This document shows positions 8,260 to 17,823 of a stretch of DNA of 64,000 bases, piece by piece. The stretch lies in the NCBI GenBank assembly GCA_023433945.1, contig JAEYTP010000091.1, positions 62,001-126,000 on the forward strand, written 5' to 3'. How positions within the stretch are numbered: the stretch's first letter is position 1; each line of letters starts with the position of its first letter. A program made the translations under genes and the position numbers. The notes under the pieces were generated by a model. The model worked only from the letters and a program-made list of their open reading frames with translations, had not been told where the DNA came from and did no database searches. Origin of the DNA: Bacillota bacterium. Lineage in GTDB: Bacteria > Bacillota > Clostridia > Acetivibrionales > DSM-1351.

Positions 8260-11200
8260 ATGGGTTCAATTGCTTTTATTGATACGGAGGTAGATGCAAA
8301 CAGCGGAAGAGTATTAGACATAGGGTGTGTTAATGATAACGGAGCGTTATTTCATTCACACTCTATTCATGATTGCTATAATTTTATAAGAGATTGCGAA
8401 TATATTTGTGGACACAATATTATTAACCACGATCTAAAGTATCTTTGCCAGGCTGATAGTAGATTTGGGTTCTATGACATTAATGTGATAGATACTTTGT
8501 TTTTTTCTCCTCTTTTATTCCCTGCAAGACCCTATCATGCCTTAGTTAAAGATGATAAGTTACATGCTGATGATATAAATAATCCACTTAATGATTCAGT
8601 AAAGGCAAGGAATTTATTCCATGATGAACTAGCTGCCTTTCAAAAACTTGATAATTCGCTTAAGCAAATTTTTTATTATCTGCTCAAGGACAAAACCGAA
8701 TTTAGAGCTTTTTTTAAATATATAGGATACGGTCAGGGAGCATTATATAATCTAAAACAACTATTGTCTATTAATATTGAAAAGCAAATACATGAGAGAT
8801 TTGGTTCTCTGATTTGTATTAATTGTGACCTGTCAAAGATTATAGTAAACTACCCGATAGAATTATGCTATTGTCTGGCACTGATAAATATAGATAATAG
8901 ATATTCAATAATACCTCCGTGGGTAACAAAAAACTATCCAGAGATTAACAAAATTATGTTTTTGCTAAGAAGTAATCCCTGCTTAATAGGGTGTGATTAT
9001 TGTAATAGTGCTTTAAATATTTATAAGGGGCTTAAGGATTTCTTTGGTTATGATTCATATAGAACTTACGCTGGTGAACCACTGCAGGAGAAAGCTGTTC
9101 AAGCAGCTGTAGATAATAAATCTATACTTGCTATTTTCCCAACTGGTGGTGGAAAATCAATTACTTTTCAAGTCCCAGCGCTGTTAAGTGGAATTAGCAC
9201 CAAGGGGCTCACTGTAGTTATATCGCCACTTCAGTCATTGATGAAGGATCAGGTTGATAATCTTGAGAAGTTTGGTATTACAGAGGCCGTTGCTATAAAC
9301 GGTCTACTCGATCCGATTGAACGTGCTAATGCATTTGAACGTGTAGAAAACGGCTCAGCATCTCTGCTTTATATTTCTCCAGAATCCTTAAGATCAAAGA
9401 CCATCGAACACCTTTTATTGGGTAGAAATGTTGTTCGCTTTGTTATTGATGAGGCGCACTGTTTCTCTTCATGGGGGCATGACTTTAGGGTTGATTATTT
9501 ATATATTGGTGATTTTATTAAAAATCTTCAGCAAAAGAAAAATATTAAGGAGCCTATTCCTGTATCGTGTTTTACTGCTACAGCTAAACAAAAGGTTATT
9601 CAGGATATAAGAGACTATTTTAGGGATAAATTATCAATAGAGTTTGAATTATTTTCATCTAGTGCAGCTAGAACAAACCTTCGGTATAAGATTTATCAGG
9701 GGAAGGATGAGGAAACAAAATATAATAAGGTCAGAGAATTATTAGAAGAGAAGAAATGTCCCTCCATAATTTATGTATCAAGGACAAGTAGAGCGGATAA
9801 GTTAGCTAACAAATTAAGAGAGGATGGGTACGAGGCTAGCTCTTATCATGGAAAAATGGACAAAAACAAAAAGACAGAGAACCAAAATGCGTTCATCTCA
9901 GGTGATGTACAGATTATGGTTGCAACGTCTGCATTTGGCATGGGTGTGGATAAGAAGGACGTTGGAATGGTTATTCATTACGAGATTTCAGACTCTCTTG
10001 AGAATTATGTTCAGGAGGCTGGTAGAGCCGGTAGAGATGAAAAAATCACTGCTGACTGCTTTGTACTTTTTGACGACGAAGACCTAAATAAGCATTTTAT
10101 TCTATTGAATCAAACTAAGTTAAATTTTATAGAAATTCAACAGGTTTGGAGAGGGATTAAAGCTATAACTAAAGTTCGTTCCAGAGTTTCTCAGTCGGCA
10201 CTAGAAATTGCTCGTCTTGCAGGATGGGATGAGAATATTGATAATATAGAAACAAAAGTTAAAACTGCTATTTTAGCCTTGGAAGAGTCAGGATATATTA
10301 AGCGTGGTCAAAATATGCCAAGGGTTTATGCTGATAGTATTATGGTCAAGACTGCTAAACAGGCAAGTGATAAAATACGAACGTCAAACCTTCTAGATGA
10401 TAAGGAAAAGGAAAACGCTGTAAGAATTATGGCAAAGCTAATATCTAGTAGAAGCAGAAAGAGCACAAGGGAGCAGGGGGCAGAGGATCGCGTAGATTAT
10501 ATCGCTGATATCTTGGGATTAGAGAAATCAGAGGTAATACATATTGTTAATGTTTTAAGAGAAGAGAATATTCTAGCTGATATGAAGGACTTAAGTGCAT
10601 TTGTTATTCAAAGGGAAAATAAGTCTATTAGCGTATTGAAATGCTATAATCAATTAGAAATGTTTTTAGCTACTAGAATTAAAGCAGAGAACGAAAGATA
10701 TAATCTGAAGGAGCTAAACGAGGAAGCGGAGAGAAATGGTTTTGAATCAACACCAAATAAGCTAATCGACATTTTAAACATATGGTCCATAAAGAACTGG
10801 ATAAGGAAGCAAAATCAGTATTCTAAGGATTGTATGGCAATTAGCCTACAGTATAGTACAGAAGAATTACAGGAAAAAATAGAAGACCGATATGCAATAG
10901 CTCAATTTATTTTGAAATACCTTTATAGTAAGGTCAGCAAGGAGCAATCCAGCCAGGATGATGTGCTTATAGAGTTTTCAGTCTGTGAATTAAAGAATGA
11001 ATATGAACGAGAGTTATCCTTAGTTAAGAAGGCTATAAAGCTGGAGGGAATTGAGGAAGCGTTGTTTTATTTAAGCAGGATTGGAGCAATAAAAATAGAA
11101 GGTGGATTCTTAGTTACTTATAATGGTATGGACATTCAAAGGATAGAGAAGGATAATAGGCGGCAATATAAGTTAGAAGACTACCAAAAGCTAAGCCAAT

Positions 11201-13074
11201 ACTATGAAAATAAGATCCAACAAATACATATAGTTGGGGAATATGCGAAAAAAATGTTATCAGATTACGAAGGAGCCATTACATTTGTTAATGATTATTT
11301 TCAGCTTAATTATTCGTCTTTTTTAGGGAAGTACTTTAGAGGAAGCAGACAAAATGAGATTAAACAAAATATCACTCCTGCAAAGTTTAAACAGCTTTTT
11401 GGTGAGTTGTCACCTACACAGCTTAAGATAATTAATGATAAGGATTCACGTTATATCGTGGTCGCTGCAGGACCTGGCAGCGGCAAAACCAGAGTGTTGG
11501 TTCATAAGCTTGCTTCATTATTTTTTATGGAAGATGTGAAACATGAGCAGCTTCTTATGCTCACATTTTCACGTGCAGCTGTTACTGAATTCAAGAGCAG
11601 ACTCATTAGACTAATCGGAAATGCAGCTAATTATATAGAGATTAAGACCTTTCATTCATATTGCTTTGACCTAATGGGTAGGGTAGGCAGTATTGAGAAA
11701 ACGGACGATATAATAAAAACGGCAATTAATAGAATTAAAAGTAATGAAGTTGAGAGGGGAAGAATTACAAAAGCTGTATTGGTAATTGATGAGGCTCAGG
11801 ATATGGATGCAGAGGAATATGAGCTTATCGAAACATTAATGGACTATAATGAGGACATGAGAGTAATAGCTGTTGCGGACGATGACCAAAATATTTATGA
11901 GTTTAGAGGTTCAAGCTCCAAATATATGGAGCGACTAATTGTCGATAGAAACGCTACTATGCATGAACTTATAGATAATTATAGAAGCAGGGCAAACCTT
12001 GTTGAGTATACTAATAACTTCGTAACAAAAATAACTAACAGACTCAAGCAGTCTACTATTAATGCTATCCGCAGTGATAATGGAACTATTAAATTAACAA
12101 AGCATTCTAGTAATAGCATTGTAATTCCTTTAGTTAATGATGTTTTATCAACAGACCTAACAGGAACAACATGTATTCTCACAGAAACAAATGACCAAGC
12201 ACTTCAGATATTTGGGGTGCTATTGGAAAGGGGCATCAATTCAAAGCTTATGCAATCCAATGATGCTTTTAATTTATATAATCTACTGGAGCTTAGATGC
12301 TTTCTACACTATTTAAAGGGAGACGGTGCGGTCTTTACCATTAGTGATGAAAACTGGACTGCATCAAAGAATAGGTTCATAAAGGAGTTTAAAGTTACGC
12401 CTAATTTTGAGGTGTGTGTAAATCTTATTGCTACATTTGAGAAGACAAATACCTACAATAAATATTTGTCAGACTTAGAAGCGCTTATTAGAGAGTCTAA
12501 ACTTGAAGATTTTTATGGGCAGGACTCGGAGACTATTGTTGTATCAACCATTCATAAAGCAAAGGGTAAGGAATTCGATAATGTATTTTTAATGCTGGAT
12601 CAAGTCAAGTGCAATACCGATGAGGATAAAAGAAAGCTATATGTCGCGATGTCTAGAGCTAAAAACCTTATGAGTATTCACTATAATGGAACATATCTTG
12701 ATAATATTGCTGCTTATAATCTGATAAAAAAATTTGATAAATTCACTTACCCTGAAACAGAGAAGATGATAATCCAACTAAGCTTTAGGGATGTATGGTT
12801 AGATTGCTTTGAATCTCAGCAAGCACGAATAAGAGATATATCTCCTGGATGTTGGATGGAGGTTGTTTGCGAGGGAGTTTCATTTAAAGGTACAATAGTA
12901 CTCAAATTTTCAAAGCAATTCAATGAACGATTGAGTAAACTAAACCAAAGAGGTATTTTACCCAAATATGCTTGTGCAAAATATATAGTGCTGTGGAAAA
13001 AAGAAGGTACTGAAAAGGAAATAAGGGTAATCCTTCCTGAGATCCACTTTTTTAAGGAAACGACCAAAATATAA
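8260..13074 (+). CDS. DEDDh-like nuclease / RecQ helicase / UvrD-type helicase fusion
   Basis: A 1604-residue three-part protein. Residues 1 to about 130 look like a DEDDh 3'-5' exonuclease (FIDTEVD, GHNIINHDLKYL, YHALVKDD). Residues from about 270 to 650 are a RecQ-type SF2 helicase: Walker A FPTGGGKS near 293, VIDEAHCFSSWGHDFR, FTATA and QEAGRAGRDE. Residues from about 1050 are a UvrD/Rep-type SF1 helicase: AAGPGSGKT near 1069, VIDEAQDMD, ADDDQNIYEFRGS, STIHKAKGKEFDNVF and KLYVAMSRAKN. All helicase motifs look intact. It is likely a DNA unwinding and resection machine that opens the defence island; whether it is a stand-alone defence gene or repairs DNA is not known. It has its own ATG with a purine-rich site and no close operon partner. 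Confidence 0.9.
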   Translation: MGSIAFIDTEVDANSGRVLDIGCVNDNGALFHSHSIHDCYNFIRDCEYICGHNIINHDLKYLCQADSRFGFYDINVIDTLFFSPLLFPARPYHALVKDDKLHADDINNPLNDSVKARNLFHDELAAFQKLDNSLKQIFYYLLKDKTEFRAFFKYIGYGQGALYNLKQLLSINIEKQIHERFGSLICINCDLSKIIVNYPIELCYCLALINIDNRYSIIPPWVTKNYPEINKIMFLLRSNPCLIGCDYCNSALNIYKGLKDFFGYDSYRTYAGEPLQEKAVQAAVDNKSILAIFPTGGGKSITFQVPALLSGISTKGLTVVISPLQSLMKDQVDNLEKFGITEAVAINGLLDPIERANAFERVENGSASLLYISPESLRSKTIEHLLLGRNVVRFVIDEAHCFSSWGHDFRVDYLYIGDFIKNLQQKKNIKEPIPVSCFTATAKQKVIQDIRDYFRDKLSIEFELFSSSAARTNLRYKIYQGKDEETKYNKVRELLEEKKCPSIIYVSRTSRADKLANKLREDGYEASSYHGKMDKNKKTENQNAFISGDVQIMVATSAFGMGVDKKDVGMVIHYEISDSLENYVQEAGRAGRDEKITADCFVLFDDEDLNKHFILLNQTKLNFIEIQQVWRGIKAITKVRSRVSQSALEIARLAGWDENIDNIETKVKTAILALEESGYIKRGQNMPRVYADSIMVKTAKQASDKIRTSNLLDDKEKENAVRIMAKLISSRSRKSTREQGAEDRVDYIADILGLEKSEVIHIVNVLREENILADMKDLSAFVIQRENKSISVLKCYNQLEMFLATRIKAENERYNLKELNEEAERNGFESTPNKLIDILNIWSIKNWIRKQNQYSKDCMAISLQYSTEELQEKIEDRYAIAQFILKYLYSKVSKEQSSQDDVLIEFSVCELKNEYERELSLVKKAIKLEGIEEALFYLSRIGAIKIEGGFLVTYNGMDIQRIEKDNRRQYKLEDYQKLSQYYENKIQQIHIVGEYAKKMLSDYEGAITFVNDYFQLNYSSFLGKYFRGSRQNEIKQNITPAKFKQLFGELSPTQLKIINDKDSRYIVVAAGPGSGKTRVLVHKLASLFFMEDVKHEQLLMLTFSRAAVTEFKSRLIRLIGNAANYIEIKTFHSYCFDLMGRVGSIEKTDDIIKTAINRIKSNEVERGRITKAVLVIDEAQDMDAEEYELIETLMDYNEDMRVIAVADDDQNIYEFRGSSSKYMERLIVDRNATMHELIDNYRSRANLVEYTNNFVTKITNRLKQSTINAIRSDNGTIKLTKHSSNSIVIPLVNDVLSTDLTGTTCILTETNDQALQIFGVLLERGINSKLMQSNDAFNLYNLLELRCFLHYLKGDGAVFTISDENWTASKNRFIKEFKVTPNFEVCVNLIATFEKTNTYNKYLSDLEALIRESKLEDFYGQDSETIVVSTIHKAKGKEFDNVFLMLDQVKCNTDEDKRKLYVAMSRAKNLMSIHYNGTYLDNIAAYNLIKKFDKFTYPETEKMIIQLSFRDVWLDCFESQQARIRDISPGCWMEVVCEGVSFKGTIVLKFSKQFNERLSKLNQRGILPKYACAKYIVLWKKEGTEKEIRVILPEIHFFKETTKI

Positions 13075-13527
13075 CGTTTGGATATGACTATAATAATAGG
13101 TTGGTTTCAGTAAAAAATACTTTGAATGAAACCACAGCCTGCACATAGGATATTAATGGTCCTTTCCAAGTTTATATAATAAAAGCTAGGAAGCCGAAAT
13201 AATCACTCTAATGCGAATTCTATATGATGGTTCGGGCAGATAGTTCCTGGAGGATGTTGAACTATTAGTAGCTTACCCCGAAGCCCGGCGATACTTTCTG
13301 GTTTCTTTTTTGCTGGATATTGATGATTGTATCCAGGGGTGTATTTTCGATACAGCGAAAATAACGAGTAAATCATAATAAGTCTGAACAATTGAGGGAT
13401 TCGTTTTTCTTTAAACTATATTCTGCTAGAATAGGATGCGAAATTACTCAGGAGCCTTTGAATTATGAAGGATATTATAAAATTATGAAGAATATTTACT
13501 TGGTAATAGTTTGAAGGGAGAAATACA
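13075..13527. other. intergenic region without a recognised gene
   Basis: A 453-base gap with no convincing coding region. A 62-codon minus-strand frame (13203-13391) has no ribosome site that I trust and matches nothing I know. The region ends with a GAAGGGAG ribosome site for the next gene. Confidence 0.4.
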
Positions 13528-14637
13528 ATGCCTATAAATGCATCTTTAAAAAATGTACAAGTAAATTTTCTTAATGAACCTACAAGTAATCCTCCACGTA
13601 TGATTGATATTTCACATTTTAATCAAAATATATATAATGAAATACGCCAAAGAGGACACTTTCTAACTGACCTTAATCTAATACACTGTGCTTCGATTCA
13701 TTATCAGTCAAGATTTCAAACTAATATTTCCAGAAGATTTAGGTATACACTTGATACAATAGAGCCATCTTTACTCGATGGGAGAACACATTTTCATTTT
13801 AATAATTTTGAAGAAGCTGAACTTCAAAAAATCTCATCTGAGGTTATTGGAGTAGGATTTGCGGTTTCACTCTTTCAGAAGCTTATAGATGTTAACTTTA
13901 ACTGCTTTATTAGAATTCCTCCATCTGGAAGCAGTAAAAGGTGCGATTTTGAAATATACAAGCATGGTAATACCTTTATTATGGAATCGAAAGGAAGGAA
14001 AAATGGGCTTAATTCAGCAAAGCGGGAAATATACAGTCAAAAAGCAAGCAGAACAGGCTGTTTAGTAAAGTATGGTTGTATAGCAACGATTAAAAGGAAT
14101 AGAACTCCCGTATATCTTACCGTGGTTGATCCTCCAGAAATAAGCGTTCCTAAAAGAAAAGAAGATAGGATTCTTGACTTACTAATTTATTATACCAAAG
14201 TTTTACAGCTATGTGGCTTTTACAATCTCGCTAATCATCTCAATAAAAGAGTTGCAGATATTAGCGACAACAGACATATGATAGAAGAGTATAATAATTC
14301 TAGCATCGAATATAAAAATGTAATAAAAGCAGGAAGAGAAGCAGAAATATTTCTAAGCGGAAATGCTCCATTCAAAACTTTTATTACTAATAATTTAGAA
14401 GTAGGCTTTAAGAAGACTATAAAATTCAAAGGGAATGAATATCTGCTATTGTTTGGAATTGATTCAGAGCTGCTTGATATCATAGAGATGCAAAACTACG
14501 ATTCTCTTCTTAGCTACAATTATACGAGGGATATTCAACAATACGACAGCTTATATGGTACTAATGCTTCTATTCATAATGACGGTACATTCTTAGTTAT
14601 TGTACCAAAAGGGTCAATCCTTAGGTTGTTTGAATAA
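13528..14637 (+). CDS. PD-(D/E)XK-like putative nuclease
   Basis: This 369-residue protein belongs to no family I can name. In its middle, RCDFEIYKHGNTFIMESKGR (about residues 139-158) shows the D...ExK spacing of PD-(D/E)XK restriction-type nucleases, preceded by a helix-rich stretch. The C-terminal third looks globular without recognised motifs. A GAAGGGAG site precedes the ATG. It lies 450 bases after the large helicase in the same orientation. It could cut DNA together with that helicase, but they are not tightly coupled. Nuclease assignment rests on a short motif only. Confidence 0.5.
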   Translation: MPINASLKNVQVNFLNEPTSNPPRMIDISHFNQNIYNEIRQRGHFLTDLNLIHCASIHYQSRFQTNISRRFRYTLDTIEPSLLDGRTHFHFNNFEEAELQKISSEVIGVGFAVSLFQKLIDVNFNCFIRIPPSGSSKRCDFEIYKHGNTFIMESKGRKNGLNSAKREIYSQKASRTGCLVKYGCIATIKRNRTPVYLTVVDPPEISVPKRKEDRILDLLIYYTKVLQLCGFYNLANHLNKRVADISDNRHMIEEYNNSSIEYKNVIKAGREAEIFLSGNAPFKTFITNNLEVGFKKTIKFKGNEYLLLFGIDSELLDIIEMQNYDSLLSYNYTRDIQQYDSLYGTNASIHNDGTFLVIVPKGSILRLFE

Positions 14638-14845
14638 TATAATAGAAAATAGCGATAGAGAACGCTGGGGAGTGCTTAATCTTTATAAGGACATAGAAAT
14701 CGGAGAAATTTATATTTACGGAATTTGCCAGGATATGGTTGGATTTGCAGTAGTCACAGAAAAAAACGATGAAGCCTATTGAGGCTAAGATTCCTTTTTC
14801 TATTGTTGAACATATCTTATTAATATAACAGTTAGACTATCATCA

Positions 14846-15312
14846 GTGATACAAATTGACAAGGAATTCACTTCTGTTATAAACCCAAGACTCAACGCCA
14901 TTGGAGACTCACCCAAAGAAAATGAATTGAATACCAGAATCTCTATCAAAGGTGTTACTGGTGGATTTATACCAGAGCAAAAGGAATATGAAGAAGGAAA
15001 AGCTTTATTGAAAGAGCATACTGTCAGAGAAAGAAATCCCTAAGTTATTATGAATGCCAAAATTGCATTTTTCAAGAAACATGGAAGGCTTTATTGGAAT
15101 TTTGACTTTTATGAGTTTTAGGGGAAATCGAAAAAAACTTTATTGAAGGCCATCACTCAAAAATGGTATCACAGATGAATGAAGGCGATATAACAAGAAT
15201 AGAGGATATAGTTATGCTTTGCTGTAATTGTCACAAAATAATGAATAATAATAAGAACCTTTTTTTCGTTGACCAATTGAAGGGAATAATTAAAGGTAGA
15301 ACCAGTAAATAA
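14846..15312 (+). pseudogene. HNH endonuclease pseudogene
   Basis: Translation across frames gives a recognisable HNH restriction endonuclease tail. An N-terminal piece ends in VRERNP, then an in-frame TAA, then NAKIAFFKKHGRLYWNFDFYEF, then a one-base deletion. After the frame change it reads GEIEKNFIEGHHSKMVSQ, IEDIVMLCCNCHKIM and a normal stop. The GHH and CxxCH elements of the HNH fold remain, but the usual CxxC region before FDF is shortened, one stop codon has appeared and the frame is broken. The gene is dead. Confidence 0.75.
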
Positions 15313-15537
15313 AATTTCTTAAATAGGCTTGTAAAACTAATGTGTAGATGCAGTAACAATCAAAAATGACTTTTACAACACCAAATCCCGAAGAAATACT
15401 AGTAGATAGAATGCACTTGAGTTTACAAATAAAAATTCCTCTGCTTTAACATCAATCATATAGCTGAGGAATTTTGTAACTTGCAAAAAATATAGCCGAT
15501 TAATTAAAGCCTCAAAAGACTTAATTGTCAAAATTTG

Positions 15538-15566
15538 TTGATTCATTTTGCATACTCTATTATAAT
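15538..15566 (+). promoter_or_regulatory. promoter of the helicase/ATPase operon
   Basis: TTGATT (15538-15543) is followed after exactly 17 bases by TATAAT (15561-15566), about 145 bases before the helicase start. The hexamers and spacing are identical to those in front of dndB, which suggests matched expression of the two modules. Confidence 0.6.
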
Positions 15567-15710
15567 TTGTATGTATGGAATTGTTTTTAACAAAAATATT
15601 AGCAAGAATACAAATACCTCTGTGCAGATTTATAATAGATATGACCGAAATAGTTTGGTGTATTAGATTCATAAAAATTAGTAGCACATGCTAAGGGAGG
15701 CATAGACAAA

Positions 15711-17648
15711 ATGATTCATCCGGATATACCTATATGTTTGAATACTTCTGATAATAATCTGGATAAAGAATTTTATATTCCATGTCTTAAATGGGCTACT
15801 AAGTACGATCGGGGTGTTGGCTATTTTACTTCGGGTTGGATATCCAAGAACTCAATTGGGTTAGCAGAGTTTGCAAATAATCATGGTAAGGCTCGATGGA
15901 TAACCAGTCCAATATTAGATGAAAGAGATTATAATGCGATAAAATCTGCTACTGATATTCATAATATAGCATTATATTTTCAAGAATTGCTATCTTGTTG
16001 TGTAAACCGATTGGCAGAAGAAATAGCAGCGGATACTCAAAATGCATTAGGCTGGATGGTTTACGATAATATTTTAGAATTTAGGTTTGCCATTCCTACG
16101 AAAAAATTATTAGATGGAGATTTTCACGATAAGTTTGGCATATTCTACAATGAAAACGGTGAATGTTTATCCTTTTCTGGGTCTGTTAATGACAGCAGTA
16201 AAGGATTTTCAAATTATGAGAGCATTAAGGTCTTTAAATCATGGGAAGGCATGTTCCCTTATGTTAATGCAGATATACAACGGTTTGAAAAACTTTGGAA
16301 TAATCTTGATGATAACTTACGTGTATTAGCATGCAGTGATGCAATACGAGAAAACTTGATTAAACTAAGAAAAGCTGATCGCCCATACAATAATATAAAA
16401 ACAGATAGCTCATCTGATCTATGGAAACATCAAGATGAAGCGATTAAGGCCTTTTTGGATGCGAAAAATGGAATTCTTGAAATGGCTACCGGAACTGGTA
16501 AGACTAGAACTGCTTTGAGAATTGCATCTCATCTGCTGAATAATGGAAAAATTAAGCGTGTTATCATTACAATGTATGGCAATGACTTGCTACGACAATG
16601 GGAAAAAGAAGTTCTGTCTGCTCTGGATGCTGATATTCAAGTATATAGGTACTTTGAGTCAGCATATAAAGAATTGCCTTCATTCCTTTTATGTAAAAAG
16701 AAATGTGTATTAATAATTTCCCGTGATGCGACCCGTCTTTCAGAGTGTATAGACCGGATGGTTATGCGGATTCCTAATGTCTATTCAGATACAATGTTTG
16801 TATTTGATGAAGTACATGGACTTGGCTCGGAATCCTTGCGTTCTTCACTTTCAGGCAAAATATTACCATTTCAGTATCGTCTGGGGTTAAGTGCAACACC
16901 AGACAGAGAATATGATGATGCAGGGAATGAATTTATCCTCCAAGAAGTAGGGCCTATTGTTTTTAAATTTTCTCTTGAAGATGCGATACGAAAAGGAATT
17001 TTATGTGAGTTTTCATATTTCCCCCTTGAATACGAGCTAACTAACGAAGAAAAGCAAGCTAAAAGGGCTATTATTGCAAGATACTCTGCGCAAAGAAAGA
17101 ATGGCATATTTGTAAACGAAGAAGATATGTATAGAGATCTTGCAAGAGTTAATAAAACATCAATTGCAAAGCTTCCTCTATTTCAAGCTTTTATATGTAA
17201 AAAGCCTGAAGTATTAGATAGGTGTATTATTTTTGTCGAAACTCGGGAATATGGTGTTTATATACAGAACACACTCATCCAACGATTTCCAGAGTTTCAT
17301 ACTTATTATGGAGAGGATGATGTTGATAATTTGAGAAAATTTGGTATTGGCGCTTTAAATTGCTTAATTACTTGTAAAAAGATATCTGAAGGTGTCGATA
17401 TAAAATCTGTTAAAAATATCATTTTATTTTCCTCTGATAGAGGAAGATTAGTCACAACACAGAGAATAGGCAGAAGTTTGAGGACAAATCCAAATGATCC
17501 TACAAAACGTGCAAATGTCGTCGATTTTATTTGCATAACCTCTGATAATACAGACGATAGCGACAGAGAGCTTGGTGCGGATATGGAAAGACGAGAATGG
17601 TTAACAACCCTTTCAACTGTGAGGAGGAATTCTAATGAAGCTTTATGA
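15711..17648 (+). CDS. PLD-domain SF2 (DEAD/DEAH-type) helicase, defence operon
   Basis: A 645-residue protein. The N-terminal part (about residues 1-200) is phospholipase-D-like: HDKFGIFYNENGE is followed by FSGSVNDSSKGFSNYE, a single HKD half-site. The rest is an SF2 helicase with Walker A MATGTGKTRTAL (about 259-270), FDEVHGLG, LSATPDRE and the motif VI string QRIGRSLRT. The family couples DNA translocation to restriction. It is the first gene of a tight operon; its stop lies inside the next gene. A GGGAGG site precedes the ATG. It does not resemble DndF, DndG or DndH, but its place beside a Dnd operon suggests a role as motor and possible nuclease in DNA discrimination. Confidence 0.87.
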   Translation: MIHPDIPICLNTSDNNLDKEFYIPCLKWATKYDRGVGYFTSGWISKNSIGLAEFANNHGKARWITSPILDERDYNAIKSATDIHNIALYFQELLSCCVNRLAEEIAADTQNALGWMVYDNILEFRFAIPTKKLLDGDFHDKFGIFYNENGECLSFSGSVNDSSKGFSNYESIKVFKSWEGMFPYVNADIQRFEKLWNNLDDNLRVLACSDAIRENLIKLRKADRPYNNIKTDSSSDLWKHQDEAIKAFLDAKNGILEMATGTGKTRTALRIASHLLNNGKIKRVIITMYGNDLLRQWEKEVLSALDADIQVYRYFESAYKELPSFLLCKKKCVLIISRDATRLSECIDRMVMRIPNVYSDTMFVFDEVHGLGSESLRSSLSGKILPFQYRLGLSATPDREYDDAGNEFILQEVGPIVFKFSLEDAIRKGILCEFSYFPLEYELTNEEKQAKRAIIARYSAQRKNGIFVNEEDMYRDLARVNKTSIAKLPLFQAFICKKPEVLDRCIIFVETREYGVYIQNTLIQRFPEFHTYYGEDDVDNLRKFGIGALNCLITCKKISEGVDIKSVKNIILFSSDRGRLVTTQRIGRSLRTNPNDPTKRANVVDFICITSDNTDDSDRELGADMERREWLTTLSTVRRNSNEAL

Positions 17649-17823
17649 AGAACTTACACAAGCTATGGCAGAAACAATATCTGCTACAGAGGAATCAAGT
17701 ACTTTTAAAATTCGGTTTTCAAAGCTAATAGAAAACTTTTTTGAAAATTCTTATGCAGAGCATGATATCAACGATGTGATTAATTTGGTTGGCCTTGTGG
17801 AGGAGAATATAAATGGAAATTAG
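17635..17823 (+). CDS. small 62-residue protein of the defence operon
   Basis: A short acidic, helical protein without a recognised domain. Its start overlaps the helicase stop by 14 bases and its end overlaps the ATPase start by 11 bases, with GAGGAGG in front of the start. This double overlap is good evidence that it is translated and works with both neighbours, perhaps as an adaptor. No homology-based function can be given. Confidence 0.7.
   Translation: MKLYEELTQAMAETISATEESSTFKIRFSKLIENFFENSYAEHDINDVINLVGLVEENINGN

Larger units (their letters stand above)
14638..15710. other. degenerate region with a dead HNH gene and the promoter of the next operon
   Basis: More than 1 kb without an intact gene. 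It contains an orphan frame at 14600-14782 overlapping the end of the previous gene (not recognised), the HNH remnant at 14846-15312, and a good promoter at 15538-15566. A 104-codon minus-strand frame at 15373-15687 is low-complexity and has no support. Confidence 0.6.

Noticed and set aside
13203..13391. 62-codon minus-strand frame ending in CPNHHIEFALE
   Set aside because: Looks like part of a protein but has no start support or match that I know; kept only as an unassigned stretch.
14600..14782. 60-codon frame overlapping the end of the nuclease-like gene
   Set aside because: No ribosome site and no recognised domain; it may be part of the decayed HNH locus but nothing proves it.
15373..15687. 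104-codon minus-strand frame
   Set aside because: Low-complexity hydrophobic translation, no ribosome site, and it covers the promoter of the helicase operon.
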